A DNA stretch of 51,783 nucleotides, from the NCBI GenBank assembly GCA_022770665.1, contig JALEHL010000100.1, forward strand, positions 1 through 51,783, given 5' to 3'. The notes beneath the pieces were generated by a model. That model was given only the letters and a program-made list of their open reading frames with translations, searched no databases and was not told the origin of the DNA. Of the stretch, positions 26,504 through 37,067 are shown in pieces. This DNA comes from Bacillota bacterium. Lineage in GTDB: Bacteria; Bacillota; Clostridia; Peptostreptococcales; Anaerovoracaceae. Each line of letters opens with the position of its first letter. The first letter of the stretch is position 1. The position numbers were made by a program, and so were the translations under genes.

Positions 26504-27376
26504 TCCTCCCTTTTTCGGAATTGTTATCGTCAACTCAAGTACATCACCCTTGTCTTCCTGCGTCATTGTAATATTATTTTCAATTTCTTTCATTTGAGAA
26601 ACAGTTTTGCGAATTGTATTAACATAAATCTTATAGCTGAAATAATTGATTTTTTTCTTTTTCCGTTTCTGCTCTTCCTGACTTTCCAGTAAATCAGCAA
26701 CCAGTTTTTCAGTCTGTTTCACATTCAGGTTGTTTTTTACAATTTTACCAGCAATTTTCCGGCGATCAGTCTCCGAGGAAAGACGAAGTAAGGCACGAGC
26801 ATGGCGTTCTGTCAGACGATGAGTTGTCAAAACATCCTGAATATCTTCTGGAAGAGAAAGAATACGGATCTTATTTGAAATAGTAGATTGCTGTTTTCCA
26901 ACTTTACGGGCAATTTCACTTTGAGTAAGTCCATAATCATCCATAAGTTTTTTATAAGCCTTTGCTTCTTCAAGAAATCCAAGGTTTTCTCTCTGCACAT
27001 TTTCAACAATCGATATAAGAGCAGCCTGTTCCTCTTCCATTGGACGAACAATACACGGCATAGAAGAAAGACCAGCCTGACACGCTGCACGATATCGTCT
27101 TTCACCTGCTATTATAAAGTATTTCCCATTATAATCAGGTTTTACCAATATTGGCTGCAGAATACCATAATTTTGAATTGATTCTGTGAGCTGGGAAAGT
27201 TCCTCTTCCCCAAAATTTTTTCTAGGCTGGTCCGGGTTCAAAAGAATCTTGCAAATTGGGATTTCCACAATCTCAGGAAGGTCATCTGAATTTTCCTGCA
27301 ACTTGGCTTCCGATACAATTGAATTCCAGATGCCGGAAGGACCCTTAGCCGCTTTTTTTCCAAGCAGATCAAGCAT
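26492..27376 (-). CDS. noc: Second ParB paralogue, nucleoid-occlusion-protein-like (Noc)
   Basis: ParB-fold motifs NPDQPRKNFGEEELSQLTESIQNYGILQPILV, GERRYRAACQAG, VQRENLGFLEEAKAYKKL; position between rsmG and parA is the standard noc location. Confidence 0.85.
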   Translation of the reverse strand: MLDLLGKKAAKGPSGIWNSIVSEAKLQENSDDLPEIVEIPICKILLNPDQPRKNFGEEELSQLTESIQNYGILQPILVKPDYNGKYFIIAGERRYRAACQAGLSSMPCIVRPMEEEQAALISIVENVQRENLGFLEEAKAYKKLMDDYGLTQSEIARKVGKQQSTISNKIRILSLPEDIQDVLTTHRLTERHARALLRLSSETDRRKIAGKIVKNNLNVKQTEKLVADLLESQEEQKRKKKKINYFSYKIYVNTIRKTVSQMKEIENNITMTQEDKGDVLELTITIPKKGGCFT

Positions 27377-27519
27377 AAAATATTCCTCCTTTCAAGCCAT
27401 TAATAAGAAAGGCTTGTACACACACTGCAGAAGAAAACTGTAAAAGCAATTGCTCTTCTATAGGAAATCATAACATTTCCCTGGTATGCTGTGGGGTTTT
27501 TTTTCCGTCAAATTGCAAT

Positions 27520-27555
27520 AAAAATCCCCTGAATATATTATATTAGGGGATTTTT
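27520..27555 (-). terminator. Hairpin/terminator overlapping rsmG 3' end
   Basis: AAAATCCCCT...AGGGGATTTTT. Confidence 0.5.
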
Positions 27556-28248
27556 CGACGGAATTCCTGCTTTTCGTGGATATTTTTCCGGCGTATTCCG
27601 TATTTTTTTTATAAACAAAATACGATGGTCTAATCCATACTCCTGCATCCTGGTAAATTCAACACGTTCCAGCTCACCTCCGAGAAGAAAAACAGCTTTT
27701 CTTGCAGAAGCAATTTCATCATCTGCATCCGGACCTTTATATGCAAGCAGATATCCTCCGAGCCTTATAAATGGAAGGCAATACTCCGCTAGAGTAGCAA
27801 GATTCGCCACAGCACGGGATATGCATAAATCATACTGCTGACGATGAGACTTATTCCTCGCCAGTTCCTCTGCACGAGCATGAACCGTAACGACATTAGA
27901 AATTCCGATGGAAGAAGTAAGGGTATCAATAACATTCAAACGTTTCTTAAGAGAATCCATCAGAACAAACGTTTTCTGCGGTGAAAGAATTGCAAGAGGA
28001 ACACCAGGAAAACCAGCTCCGGTTCCCACATCTATTATTTTTTCAGCGCAAATAAATTCATCAAACCCGCAACAGAGAACGGAGTCCAGAAAATGCTTGA
28101 TAATAAATTCATCCTTATCTGTAATTGCAGTTAGGTTCAATTTCTGATTCCAGAATAAAATTCCTTCCATATACGCTTCAAACTGAGCACACATCTCATC
28201 CGTACACGAAACCGGCAGTGAAGACAGGACTTCTTTCAGGTTAATCAT
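27538..28248 (-). CDS. rsmG: 16S rRNA (guanine527-N7)-methyltransferase
   Basis: [68 protein letters not shown]. Confidence 0.95.
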   Translation of the reverse strand: MINLKEVLSSLPVSCTDEMCAQFEAYMEGILFWNQKLNLTAITDKDEFIIKHFLDSVLCCGFDEFICAEKIIDVGTGAGFPGVPLAILSPQKTFVLMDSLKKRLNVIDTLTSSIGISNVVTVHARAEELARNKSHRQQYDLCISRAVANLATLAEYCLPFIRLGGYLLAYKGPDADDEIASARKAVFLLGGELERVEFTRMQEYGLDHRILFIKKIRNTPEKYPRKAGIPSKNPLI

Positions 28249-30131
28249 TCTTTCCCCTTTCTTTTCTGTTTCTCCAAATGTACAAGCAGAACATTAATAT
28301 CTGCTGGAGATACTCCGCTGATCCTGGATGCCTGACCTACAGATGCAGGCTGTATCTGATTCAGCTTCTGGACTGCCTCAATACGAAGCCCTTCCATCTG
28401 AGAATAATCAAAATCCTGAGGAAGTTTCCGATTTTCCAGTTTTTTATATCTAGAAATCTGTGCAATTTGCTTCTGAATGTAACCTTCGTACTTTATCTGC
28501 ACTTCCAGCTGAGTGATCTCATGTTCAGAAAGATGCGGTCTGGTTTCATCATCAATTTCAGCCAGATCGGCGTAAGAGATCTGCGGCCGACGAAGAAGAT
28601 CTGCCAGAGAAGTACGGGTCTGCAACGGAGAAGTATCATGCGCGATAAGAAAATCATTTACATCCTTCGGACCAACCGATTTCTGCTCAAGCCGGACAGT
28701 TTCCCTGGAAACAGCCAATTTTTTTGCAAGATACCTGTCATAACGTTCCTGAGTTGCAAGTCCGATCTCATAACTGATCGGTGTAAGGCGCTGATCTGCA
28801 TTATCCTGACGGAGAACCAGTCTGTATTCCGCACGGCTGGTCATAATACGATAAGGTTCGTTCGTACCTTTCGTCACAAGATCGTCGATAAGAACGCCAA
28901 TATAAGCCTCATCTCTTCCCAGGATCAGCGGATCCTTACCGGAAATTTTCAGTGAAGCATTAATCCCTGCCATCAACCCCTGGGCAGCAGCTTCCTCATA
29001 TCCGGAACTTCCATTAAACTGACCAGCACAAAACAAATTATCAATCTTCCTGTATTCCAGATTCAATTTCAGATCCTGTGGATCAATACAGTCATATTCA
29101 ATTGCATAAGCAGACCTTACGATCTCGAGATTCTCCAGCCCTGGAATTGTCTTATAGAAAGCCAGCTGCACATCCTCAGGCAGGCTGGAGCTCATCCCCT
29201 GAATATACATCTCATCTGTATCAAGACCTTCCGGCTCAATAAAAAGCTGATGCCGCTTCTTATCTGCAAAACGATTAACTTTATCTTCTATGGAAGGACA
29301 GTATCTGGGGCCGATTCCCTCAATTTGTCCTCCAAACAGAGCAGAACGGTGAAAATTTTCACGAATAATCCGGTGTGTGTCCTCATTCGTATAAGTTAAC
29401 CAGCAGGAAATCTGATTTTCTCCGATTTCATCATTGAGAAAAGAAAATGGAACAATATGTTCATCTCCTTTCTGCTCCTGCATTTTCGAATAATCCAGGC
29501 TTTGGCCGAGACATCTTGCCGGAGTCCCTGTTTTAAAACGACGCAGTGCCATGCCATGCTTTTTCAGATTATCAGCCAGCGTATTGGAAGGAGCCAGACC
29601 GTTCGGACCGCTTTCAAAAGAACTGTCTCCAATAAAAATTTTACCACGAAGGAAAGTTCCTGTCGCAAGAATCACTGCTTTGGACTGATACCATGTGTGA
29701 GTTTTCGTTTCAATACCACATACACGTCCATCTTTCACAATCAGATCCGTGACTTCAATCTGACGCATTGCAAGATGCTTTGTATGCTCTATTGTCTTCT
29801 TCATTTCCAGATGATACCGGTTCTTGTCCGCTTGCGCACGAAGAGAGTGAACAGCAGGACCTTTTGCTGTATTCAGCATTTTACTCTGAATAAAAGTTTT
29901 ATCGATATTTACACCCATTTCGCCGCCAAGCGCATCGATTTCCCGAACCAGATGCCCTTTCCCGGTTCCGCCAATGGAAGGATTACAAGGCATCATTGCC
30001 ACAGCATCCAGATTCATCGTACAGAGAAGAGTTTCCTTTCCCATTCGGGCACATGCAAGCGCTGCTTCGCATCCGGCATGTCCGGCTCCAACGACAATAA
30101 CATCATATTCTCCCATGTAAATGTGTTCCAT
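28245..30131 (-). CDS. mnmG: tRNA uridine-5-carboxymethylaminomethyl modification enzyme MnmG
   Basis: [92 protein letters not shown]. Confidence 0.96.
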   Translation of the reverse strand: MEHIYMGEYDVIVVGAGHAGCEAALACARMGKETLLCTMNLDAVAMMPCNPSIGGTGKGHLVREIDALGGEMGVNIDKTFIQSKMLNTAKGPAVHSLRAQADKNRYHLEMKKTIEHTKHLAMRQIEVTDLIVKDGRVCGIETKTHTWYQSKAVILATGTFLRGKIFIGDSSFESGPNGLAPSNTLADNLKKHGMALRRFKTGTPARCLGQSLDYSKMQEQKGDEHIVPFSFLNDEIGENQISCWLTYTNEDTHRIIRENFHRSALFGGQIEGIGPRYCPSIEDKVNRFADKKRHQLFIEPEGLDTDEMYIQGMSSSLPEDVQLAFYKTIPGLENLEIVRSAYAIEYDCIDPQDLKLNLEYRKIDNLFCAGQFNGSSGYEEAAAQGLMAGINASLKISGKDPLILGRDEAYIGVLIDDLVTKGTNEPYRIMTSRAEYRLVLRQDNADQRLTPISYEIGLATQERYDRYLAKKLAVSRETVRLEQKSVGPKDVNDFLIAHDTSPLQTRTSLADLLRRPQISYADLAEIDDETRPHLSEHEITQLEVQIKYEGYIQKQIAQISRYKKLENRKLPQDFDYSQMEGLRIEAVQKLNQIQPASVGQASRISGVSPADINVLLVHLEKQKRKGKE

Positions 30132-30142
30132 GTTCAGCTCCT

Positions 30143-31504
30143 TTATTTTCCAAGGCAAAATCTTGCGAAAACTTCATCGATGACATCAGAAGATGCAGTT
30201 TCACCAATAATTTCTCCAAGAAGTTCATATGCATGATTCACATCAATCTCAATAAACTCCAGAGGCTGACATCCCGCAGTCGAGGACAAGGCATCATCAA
30301 TAGAACCTAAAGCCTGTTCAAGAAGACTCGCATGACGAATGCTGGTAATCATAACACTGTTCTTCTGGCGTACTTGTCCGCCGCAGACCATCTTTTCAAT
30401 TTCCTCCTCGATCTTCCCAATTCCTTGTTCTTCTTTGATAGAAGTCTCAATAATATGAGATTGAGGAAGGCGTTTAGCGATATCTTCTTTCCATACTTTC
30501 TGCGGAAGATCTGATTTATTAAGGACAACAATTGCCTTTCTGTTTTCGAGTGAAGAAATAATTTCATCATCGGAATCATCCAGAGCTCTGCTTCCATCAA
30601 TCACAAAAAGGACAAGATCTGCCTTCTGAAAAGATTCCATACTGCGCATAATTCCAATTTGTTCAATTCTGTCATCTGTGTCCCGTATGCCTGCTGTATC
30701 TGTCAGTATAACAGGAACATTACGAATCGTGACTGTTTCCTCAATTGTATCTCTGGTAGTTCCGGGAATCTCCGTAACAATTGCACGGCTCTGCTGAAGA
30801 AGAGCATTCAGCAGCGATGATTTTCCAACATTCGGTTTTCCAATAATCGCAACACGCAGACCTTCCCGAAAAATACGACCGGTATCTGCAGTAGCAAGGA
30901 GCTGCGTCGTCCTGGCTCTGACTTTTTTCAGTCCATCAGAAAGATTAGCATATGTCATCTCTTCGATATCTTCATCTGGATAATCAATATTCACTGTGAG
31001 ATTCACCAGAATATCAAGGAGTTCTGCACGAATAGAACGAATGGTATTTCCCAGTTTCCCTTCGAGCTGATCAAGTGCAACATCAAAAGATGCATCGGAC
31101 TTCGCCTGAATCAGATCAATCACGGCTTCAGCCTGAGAAAGGTCAAGACGGCCATTTAGAAAAGCTCTCTTTGTAAATTCTCCGGGATCGGCCATTCGCG
31201 CGCCATTTCTGAGTGTCAGAGAAAGAATTTTACGCAGAGAAACAATGCCGCCATGACATTGAATTTCGACAACATCTTCTGTAGTATAGGAATGAGGCGC
31301 TTTCATATACACAGCCATTACTTCATCAACAAGCTCTCCAGTGAAATTATCATATATATGGCCGTACGTAAGCATTCTATCCTGCAGATCTCTGCCGCGA
31401 AAGATTTTATTCAAAACTGACAGCGACTGACTACCACTGATTCTAACGATACCGATTCCACCTTCTCCTAAAGCTGTTGCGATAGCCGCTATGGTTTCTT
31501 CCAT
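30143..31504 (-). CDS. mnmE: tRNA modification GTPase MnmE
   Basis: [58 protein letters not shown]-terminal CLGK. Confidence 0.96.
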   Translation of the reverse strand: MEETIAAIATALGEGGIGIVRISGSQSLSVLNKIFRGRDLQDRMLTYGHIYDNFTGELVDEVMAVYMKAPHSYTTEDVVEIQCHGGIVSLRKILSLTLRNGARMADPGEFTKRAFLNGRLDLSQAEAVIDLIQAKSDASFDVALDQLEGKLGNTIRSIRAELLDILVNLTVNIDYPDEDIEEMTYANLSDGLKKVRARTTQLLATADTGRIFREGLRVAIIGKPNVGKSSLLNALLQQSRAIVTEIPGTTRDTIEETVTIRNVPVILTDTAGIRDTDDRIEQIGIMRSMESFQKADLVLFVIDGSRALDDSDDEIISSLENRKAIVVLNKSDLPQKVWKEDIAKRLPQSHIIETSIKEEQGIGKIEEEIEKMVCGGQVRQKNSVMITSIRHASLLEQALGSIDDALSSTAGCQPLEFIEIDVNHAYELLGEIIGETASSDVIDEVFARFCLGK

Positions 31505-31537
31505 TCCAAACACCCTTTCGACTTTCCTAAAGAATAA

Positions 31538-31566
31538 AACAGCCCGCTGAAAAGAAGCGGGCTATA
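31538..31566 (-). terminator. Terminator downstream of jag
   Basis: Minus strand AGCCCGCT-TCTTTTC-AGCGGGCT followed by GTTTTATTC. Confidence 0.65.
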
Positions 31567-31573
31567 AAACTGA

Positions 31574-32482
31574 TTATTTTAATTCGATGATAACCCGTCT
31601 GTATGGGTCCTGACCCTCGCTTTTTGTCGTAACATAAGGGTGATTCTGCAGTGTGGCGTGGATTACTTTCCGCTCATACGGATTCATCGGCTCCAATTTC
31701 ACACTTTTCCCTGTTTTCACGACTTTATTCGCAAGGCGAATTGCCAGCAGTTCTAATGTTTTTTCTCTCTTGGCACGGTAATTTTCCGCGTCCACAACAA
31801 CTCTGGTATACTTTTCCTGATCCTTATTCACTACCAGACTAGTCAGATACTGAATGGCATCCAGGGTCTGACCACGTTTACCGATAATCGTGCCGGAATC
31901 TTTACCCTGAATCTCAATATAAAGGACATCATTACCCTGCTTTGCTGAAATATTGAGAGAAAGACCCATCTGCTCCGTAACTTCAGCAAGGAAATCCAGA
32001 GCGATATGATTTTCACATACCGTCAGATCTTCCTCAGGTACTCTGGCAATAACAGGCTCCAGCGGTTCATGAAATTCTCTGCTTTCCTTCTCACGACGAT
32101 CTTTTTTTGATTTTCCGCTGTGATTATTTCTGTCGCGTCTGCTATTGTTGTTACGCTTCTGTGATGTAGTTCTGGTTTCCGAATTTCGGACCGCCTGCGG
32201 TTTCTGCAGCTTTTCCTGCGGCTCTGTCTTTTCAACTTGTTCCGTTTGTACAGGTTTCACTGTTTCTTTCCGTACAGTTTCTTCCTGTATTTTTTCTTCC
32301 ATTTTAACAGGCTTTTTCTTTTCAACTCTGACCTTCGCAAGCTTGGAACCGATTCCAAAGAACCCTCTTGAAGGTTCTTCCAGAACTTTCACATCGACTT
32401 CATCTCTAGTAAGCCCCAGATCGTCCAGTGCCAGCTTCACGGCAGTCTCAACGTCTGTGCCCCATTTTTCAGAATAATCCAT
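31574..32482 (-). CDS. jag: Jag/KhpB: Jag_N, KH and R3H RNA-binding protein
   Basis: GRGFFGIGSKLAKV-like Jag_N (PSRGFFGIGSKLAKVRV), GTIIGKRGQTLDAIQYLTSLVVN, R3H NPYERKVIHATLQNHPYVTTKSEGQDPYRRVII. Confidence 0.93.
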   Translation of the reverse strand: MDYSEKWGTDVETAVKLALDDLGLTRDEVDVKVLEEPSRGFFGIGSKLAKVRVEKKKPVKMEEKIQEETVRKETVKPVQTEQVEKTEPQEKLQKPQAVRNSETRTTSQKRNNNSRRDRNNHSGKSKKDRREKESREFHEPLEPVIARVPEEDLTVCENHIALDFLAEVTEQMGLSLNISAKQGNDVLYIEIQGKDSGTIIGKRGQTLDAIQYLTSLVVNKDQEKYTRVVVDAENYRAKREKTLELLAIRLANKVVKTGKSVKLEPMNPYERKVIHATLQNHPYVTTKSEGQDPYRRVIIELK

Positions 32483-32506
32483 ATTAAATCTGTTCCTCCA
32501 GTGCAA

Positions 32507-33238
32507 TTATGCTCTTGCCTTGCTCTTTTTCTTGCCTTTCGGCGCATCCTCTTCGTTCAGCTTCTTTCTGAGCTGATTGAACCGGATATTGTAGAAAATC
32601 TGAATGACCTGGCTGAAAAACCAGTAAATTGCCAGTCCGGCAGGATAGCTTCTTGCCATCAGAAGAATCGTAATTGGAAAAATGTATTGCATCAGTTTAT
32701 TCATTACGTTCATCTGATTCATGGACGGGTTGTTTGCACCATTCAGACTATTTTTCTGATTCATAGTGAAGGAGATATAAGTGGCAATTCCAGCTGCAAT
32801 CGGCAAAATCCATTTATCAGGCTGTGCCAGATCCTTGATCCAAAGAAATGGCTCGTGAATCGCAAACAGCATCATGTCTGCATTGTCTCCAGTGAAATAC
32901 AGCATTGGATTTCTCAGAAGTCCAAACAGCGCCATGATAATAAACATCTGCACGATCATCGGCAGACAGCCGGCAGACATTTTTACACCTTCACGCTCAT
33001 AAAGTTCCTGCAGCTTTTCATTCATCAGCATCTGATCTTTTGCGTACTTCTGCTGAATTTCCCTGATTTTCGGATTAAGCTTGGACATTTTCGCAGATGA
33101 AATGATCTGCTTTGCATACAGTGGATATAAACAAAGTTTGACTACCAGTGTTACGATAATCAGAGAAATACCATAATTGCCGATAAACTCATATAACCAC
33201 ATCAGCAGATAACCCATAGGTTTTGCTAATAATCTCAT
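32507..33238 (-). CDS. yidC: YidC/Oxa1-family membrane insertase
   Basis: GNYGISLIIVTLVVKLCLYPLYAKQIISSAKMSKLNPKIREIQQKYAKD, GCLPMIVQMFIIMALFGLLRNP. Confidence 0.94.
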   Translation of the reverse strand: MRLLAKPMGYLLMWLYEFIGNYGISLIIVTLVVKLCLYPLYAKQIISSAKMSKLNPKIREIQQKYAKDQMLMNEKLQELYEREGVKMSAGCLPMIVQMFIIMALFGLLRNPMLYFTGDNADMMLFAIHEPFLWIKDLAQPDKWILPIAAGIATYISFTMNQKNSLNGANNPSMNQMNVMNKLMQYIFPITILLMARSYPAGLAIYWFFSQVIQIFYNIRFNQLRKKLNEEDAPKGKKKSKARA

Positions 33239-33250
33239 GCAATTCCTCCA

Positions 33251-33481
33251 TTATTCCAAAGGGTCATAGCCCCCTTCATGCCAGGGGTGACACTTTAGAA
33301 TCCGTTTGATTCCTAAGTAAGTGCCCTTGATTGCTCCATATTTTTCCACTGCCTGAATGAAATAAACAGAGCATGTGGGCGTAAACCGACAGGTCGGCGG
33401 AAATAACGGAGAAATACAGATCTGATAAAAGCGAACCATGCCTATCAGAATCTTCTTAAAAAAAGAACTTACGTATTTCAT
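33251..33481 (-). CDS. yidD: Membrane protein insertion efficiency factor YidD
   Basis: [60 protein letters not shown] overlaps the rnpA stop (TAATG). Confidence 0.95.
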   Translation of the reverse strand: MKYVSSFFKKILIGMVRFYQICISPLFPPTCRFTPTCSVYFIQAVEKYGAIKGTYLGIKRILKCHPWHEGGYDPLE

Positions 33482-33825
33482 TATTTCTTTATTACCCCGG
33501 TTCTTCTGAATGCAGACAGCAGAGATTTTTCCACGTCCGCACATTTCTTTCCGGAAATAGTGTTTCTGGCGATAATAATAAAATCAAAGTGAGCATTTCC
33601 CGGAAGGTTTTCCTGAAGATGCCGATAACTTTCTTTCATAAGGCGTCGCGCCCGATTTCTCTCCACACTGTTTCCGACTTTTTTACTTGCCAAAAAACCT
33701 GTCCTATTGTAAGCAAGCCCGTTAGGCCGGTAAAACAGCACAACAAACCTGTCACCTACAGACTTTCCACGCCGGTAAATCGACTGAAAATCTGTTTTTT
33801 TTCTCAAAACATTTTTTTTCAGCAT
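33481..33825 (-). CDS. rnpA: Ribonuclease P protein component
   Basis: [57 protein letters not shown]. Confidence 0.95.
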   Translation of the reverse strand: MLKKNVLRKKTDFQSIYRRGKSVGDRFVVLFYRPNGLAYNRTGFLASKKVGNSVERNRARRLMKESYRHLQENLPGNAHFDFIIIARNTISGKKCADVEKSLLSAFRRTGVIKK

Positions 33826-33876
33826 GTTTCCTCTTTTCGAGTTTTGAGCATCCTCTGCTTATGCAAAGCAGAAAAA

Positions 33877-34011
33877 TTATGCAGATAATTTCTTTCTGCC
33901 TCTGGCTCTTCTTCTTTTCAGAACATTTCTGCCGTTTTTCGTAGACATTCTTTTTCTGAAGCCGTGTTCTTTCATTCTCTGCCGCTTTTTCGGCTGTAAA
34001 GTCATTTTCAT
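33877..34011 (-). CDS. rpmH: 50S ribosomal protein L34
   Basis: [44 protein letters not shown]. Confidence 0.97.
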   Translation of the reverse strand: MKMTLQPKKRQRMKEHGFRKRMSTKNGRNVLKRRRARGRKKLSA

Positions 34012-34137
34012 AGTAATTTTCTCCCTTCTAACGAAAAAAAATAAAAATTCCGTATGCATCTAAATTTCAATGGCACACAAATACCTATGTAGTATACTTC
34101 AAAATATATAGATTGTCAACTAAATTAAAATTCCATT

Positions 34138-34348
34138 CTATCCACACTTTTAGTATTCACACCATGTTTATAAAGAAATAAAAAATCCACATTCTTAAAA
34201 ATATAAAAAAAAGCATATTGCATTTTTCTTTTGAAAAATCAGCCAAAACCATAAATCTGAACTTATGCACAAAATTATCCTTAAGATGTGGATAACTTCT
34301 AAAAAATAATTTTCGTTTTCCTTGTAATTCATACTTGCTTGTGGATAA
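34138..34348. promoter_or_regulatory. oriC lobe 1 (incA-like): DnaA boxes upstream of dnaA
   Basis: DnaA boxes TTATGCACA (34263-34271), TGTGGATAA (34287-34295) and TGTGGATAA (34340-34348); one-mismatch copies CTATCCACA (34138-34146) and GTATTCACA (34153-34161); AT-rich intergenic context. Confidence 0.85.
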
Positions 34349-34363
34349 CTTTTTATATACAAT
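34335..34363 (+). promoter_or_regulatory. Probable dnaA promoter
   Basis: TTGCTT (34335-34340) - 17 bp - TACAAT (34358-34363); a consensus DnaA box (34340-34348) lies between the hexamers. Confidence 0.6.
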
Positions 34364-34403
34364 AGAGTCATACATGATATTTCAAGAAAAGATGAGAACA
34401 AAA

Positions 34404-35792
34404 ATGAACAGAAATGAAAAAATAACAAAAGCTCTGAAAGAAGAACTTCAAAAACTTACAACAGCAGTCAGTTTCAGTACATGGCTACAGCCTCTGGAAG
34501 TTTATCAGATTGATCAGGATCTGAAAATCGTTTATCTGGGTGTGAAAAATTCAGGAGGTGTCGATGTTGACTTTATCCTCAATATTATAAGAACACGTTA
34601 TATTCAGGTAATCGAAGACTGTCTTGAAACCGTGCTGCATGACAGATATCGTGCTGTTATCAAAGTGATGGAGGATTTTCTGAAAAAAACAGAAACAACA
34701 GAAGCAGAAGAATTAAAGACAAAAGAAATACTTCATGCAGAACCGGCACCTAAGATCGGTATGGAAAAAATCTTCAATCCAAGATATAATTTTGATAATT
34801 TTGTTGTAGGAAACAGCAATAAATATGCTCACGCAGCAGCCTTAGCAGTTGCCGAATCTCCATCTGAAGCATATAATCCTCTTTTTATTTATGGAGGTTC
34901 CGGACTGGGTAAAACGCATCTGATGCATGCCATTGGTATTTTCCTTCTTGAGCATAATCCAAATATGAATGTACTTTATGTGTCGTCCGAAATGTTTACT
35001 AACGAACTGATTCGTGCACTACGTGAAAACAAAATCAGTGAATTTAAAAATAAATATCGAAAAGTGGATGTGCTTTTGATTGATGATATTCAGTTTATGG
35101 AAGGAAAGGACAGTACACAGGAAGAATTCTTTCATACATTCAACACATTATATGACTCTAATAAACAAATTATCATATCCAGTGACCGGGCGCCGAACAA
35201 ACTGGTCAATCTGGAGGAACGCCTGCGAAGCCGATTTCAGTGGAATCTGATCGCAGACATTCAGCCCCCTGATTATGAGACAAGAGTGGCGATTCTTACA
35301 AAAAAAGCCGAAAACCTCAATATTGAAGTGGATGATGATTTGTACGATGTGATCTGCCTCATTGCAGAAAAAATTAAAGATAATATTAGGGAACTGGAAG
35401 GTGCTTTCACCAGAATTGTATCATTTTCTCAGCTTCTTGGAGAAAAAGCAGATAAAAACTTTGCAAGAAGAACATTAAAAGACATACTCACTGATGGAGA
35501 CATTAAAGTGACGCCGGAAAAAATAAAAAAATACATATGCAGGCATTATTCAATAAAAATGTCAGATCTGGAATCCTCCAAGAAGCAGAACAGTATTGCA
35601 TATCCCCGTCAGGTTGCCATGTATCTGATACGGGAAATGACCGATTATTCCCTGCCTAAGATCGGTCAGATGTTTGGAGGAAAACATTATACAACAGTAA
35701 TGTATGCATGTGATAAAATCGAAGGGGAAATAAAATCCGATCCTGCTTTTGCGCAGCTGATCGAACAGATGAAAGATGAGATCATGGATTAA
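34404..35792 (+). CDS. dnaA: Chromosomal replication initiator protein DnaA (start codon uncertain: 34374, 34392 or 34404)
   Basis: NPRYNFDNFVVGNSNKYAHAAALAVAE, IYGGSGLGKTHLMHAIG, LLIDDIQFMEGKDSTQEEFFHTFN, C-terminal GGKHYTTVMYACDKIE. The track start at 34335 lies within the predicted promoter. Confidence 0.95.
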   Translation: MNRNEKITKALKEELQKLTTAVSFSTWLQPLEVYQIDQDLKIVYLGVKNSGGVDVDFILNIIRTRYIQVIEDCLETVLHDRYRAVIKVMEDFLKKTETTEAEELKTKEILHAEPAPKIGMEKIFNPRYNFDNFVVGNSNKYAHAAALAVAESPSEAYNPLFIYGGSGLGKTHLMHAIGIFLLEHNPNMNVLYVSSEMFTNELIRALRENKISEFKNKYRKVDVLLIDDIQFMEGKDSTQEEFFHTFNTLYDSNKQIIISSDRAPNKLVNLEERLRSRFQWNLIADIQPPDYETRVAILTKKAENLNIEVDDDLYDVICLIAEKIKDNIRELEGAFTRIVSFSQLLGEKADKNFARRTLKDILTDGDIKVTPEKIKKYICRHYSIKMSDLESSKKQNSIAYPRQVAMYLIREMTDYSLPKIGQMFGGKHYTTVMYACDKIEGEIKSDPAFAQLIEQMKDEIMD

Positions 35793-35810
35793 ATAAAAAA
35801 AATCACTTTC

Positions 35811-35904
35811 TTATCCACTATCGGAAAACAATAATTTTTTCAGATTTTGCAAGGATGTCAGAAGTTATCCACAGATTTCACAAATCCTACTACTATTACT
35901 ACTA
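35811..35904 (+). promoter_or_regulatory. oriC lobe 2: DnaA boxes plus DnaA-trio unwinding element
   Basis: TTATCCACT (35811-35819), TTATCCACA (35865-35873), then CTACTACTATTACTACTA (35887-35904, six trios), then AT-rich AAAAATAAAATAAATATAG. Confidence 0.85.
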
Positions 35905-35946
35905 AAAATAAAATAAATATAGAATAAAAACCGGAGGTTGGTTTCA

Positions 35947-37065
35947 ATGAAATTTTCATGTCAGCAGCAGGCTCTATCAAAAGCACTGAATATCGTATCG
36001 AAAGCAGTCACTTCAAGAACAACGATTCCAATACTGAAAGGAATTCTACTAAAGGTAGACAAAGAAGGAAAATTAACAATGTCGGCTTCAGACCTGGACT
36101 TGAGCATCGAAAAAACACTGGACGTTGATGATTTTATTCCTGGAGAAATCGTTGTCTATGCGAAATTATTTGGAGATATCATACGGAAATTGCCAAATGA
36201 TACAATTATAATCGAAGATCAGGATGAGAAAGTAACAATTCGATGCGCAAATTCTGAATTTAATATCATCGGACTGGCAGCAGATGAATTTCCGAATCTG
36301 AGCCTTCCACAGGAAGCATCCGATATGATACTTTTCGATCGTGATGTACTGAAGGAAATGATTCGAAAAACATCATTTGCAGCCAGCATCGACGAATCCA
36401 GAGGCGTAATTACAGGTGTTCTGGTAGAAATGGAAGAAAACAGTCTGAATATGGTTGCACTGGATGGATTCCGTATGGCGATCACCAGAGAAGACATGCG
36501 GAATCAGAAAAAGGAATCCATCGTAATCCCGGCAAAAATCTTCGGAGAAATCAGCAAAATCATCAGCGAAACGGAGATGGAAGAGAACGGGCAGGTACAG
36601 TTCTACGTTAACGACAAAAGAGCCGTATTTCTAATGGATGATATTCGTATTGTGCTTCGACTTCTGGAAGGGGAATTTATCAAATACAGAGATATACTGC
36701 CAAAAGAAAATAAAACAAAAATTGTCGTGAACCGCAGCGATTTTCTAAACAGTATAGAACGTGCTTCTTTACTTGCGAAAGTCGGAAAAAACAATCTGAT
36801 ACGCCTGGATATCAGAGAAAACAACATGGAAGTCACTTCAAGATCGGAAGAAGGGAATGTTAAAGAAGATGTGATTATATCGAAAGAAGGAGAAGACCTT
36901 CTCATCGGCTTTAACTCTAAATATCTGATGGATGTCCTGAAAGTGATCGACGATGAGGAAATAATCATGCTTTTCGGAAGCAGTATCAGTCCTTGTCTGG
37001 TAGAACCTATGTCAGGAAACAGATTTGAGTACCTGATTCTTCCGGTAAGAATCACAAATAACTGA
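35947..37065 (+). CDS. dnaN: DNA polymerase III beta sliding clamp
   Basis: MKFSCQQQALSKALNIVSKAVTSRTTIPILKGILLKV; RBS GGAGG at 35933-35937; C-terminal MSGNRFEYLILPVRI-like. Confidence 0.96.
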   Translation: MKFSCQQQALSKALNIVSKAVTSRTTIPILKGILLKVDKEGKLTMSASDLDLSIEKTLDVDDFIPGEIVVYAKLFGDIIRKLPNDTIIIEDQDEKVTIRCANSEFNIIGLAADEFPNLSLPQEASDMILFDRDVLKEMIRKTSFAASIDESRGVITGVLVEMEENSLNMVALDGFRMAITREDMRNQKKESIVIPAKIFGEISKIISETEMEENGQVQFYVNDKRAVFLMDDIRIVLRLLEGEFIKYRDILPKENKTKIVVNRSDFLNSIERASLLAKVGKNNLIRLDIRENNMEVTSRSEEGNVKEDVIISKEGEDLLIGFNSKYLMDVLKVIDDEEIIMLFGSSISPCLVEPMSGNRFEYLILPVRITNN

Positions 37066-37067
37066 AT

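Noticed and set aside
32023-32235. Low-complexity, Lys/Arg/Asn-rich stretch within jag considered as a repeat
   Set aside because: It is the expected disordered basic linker between Jag_N and KH domains.
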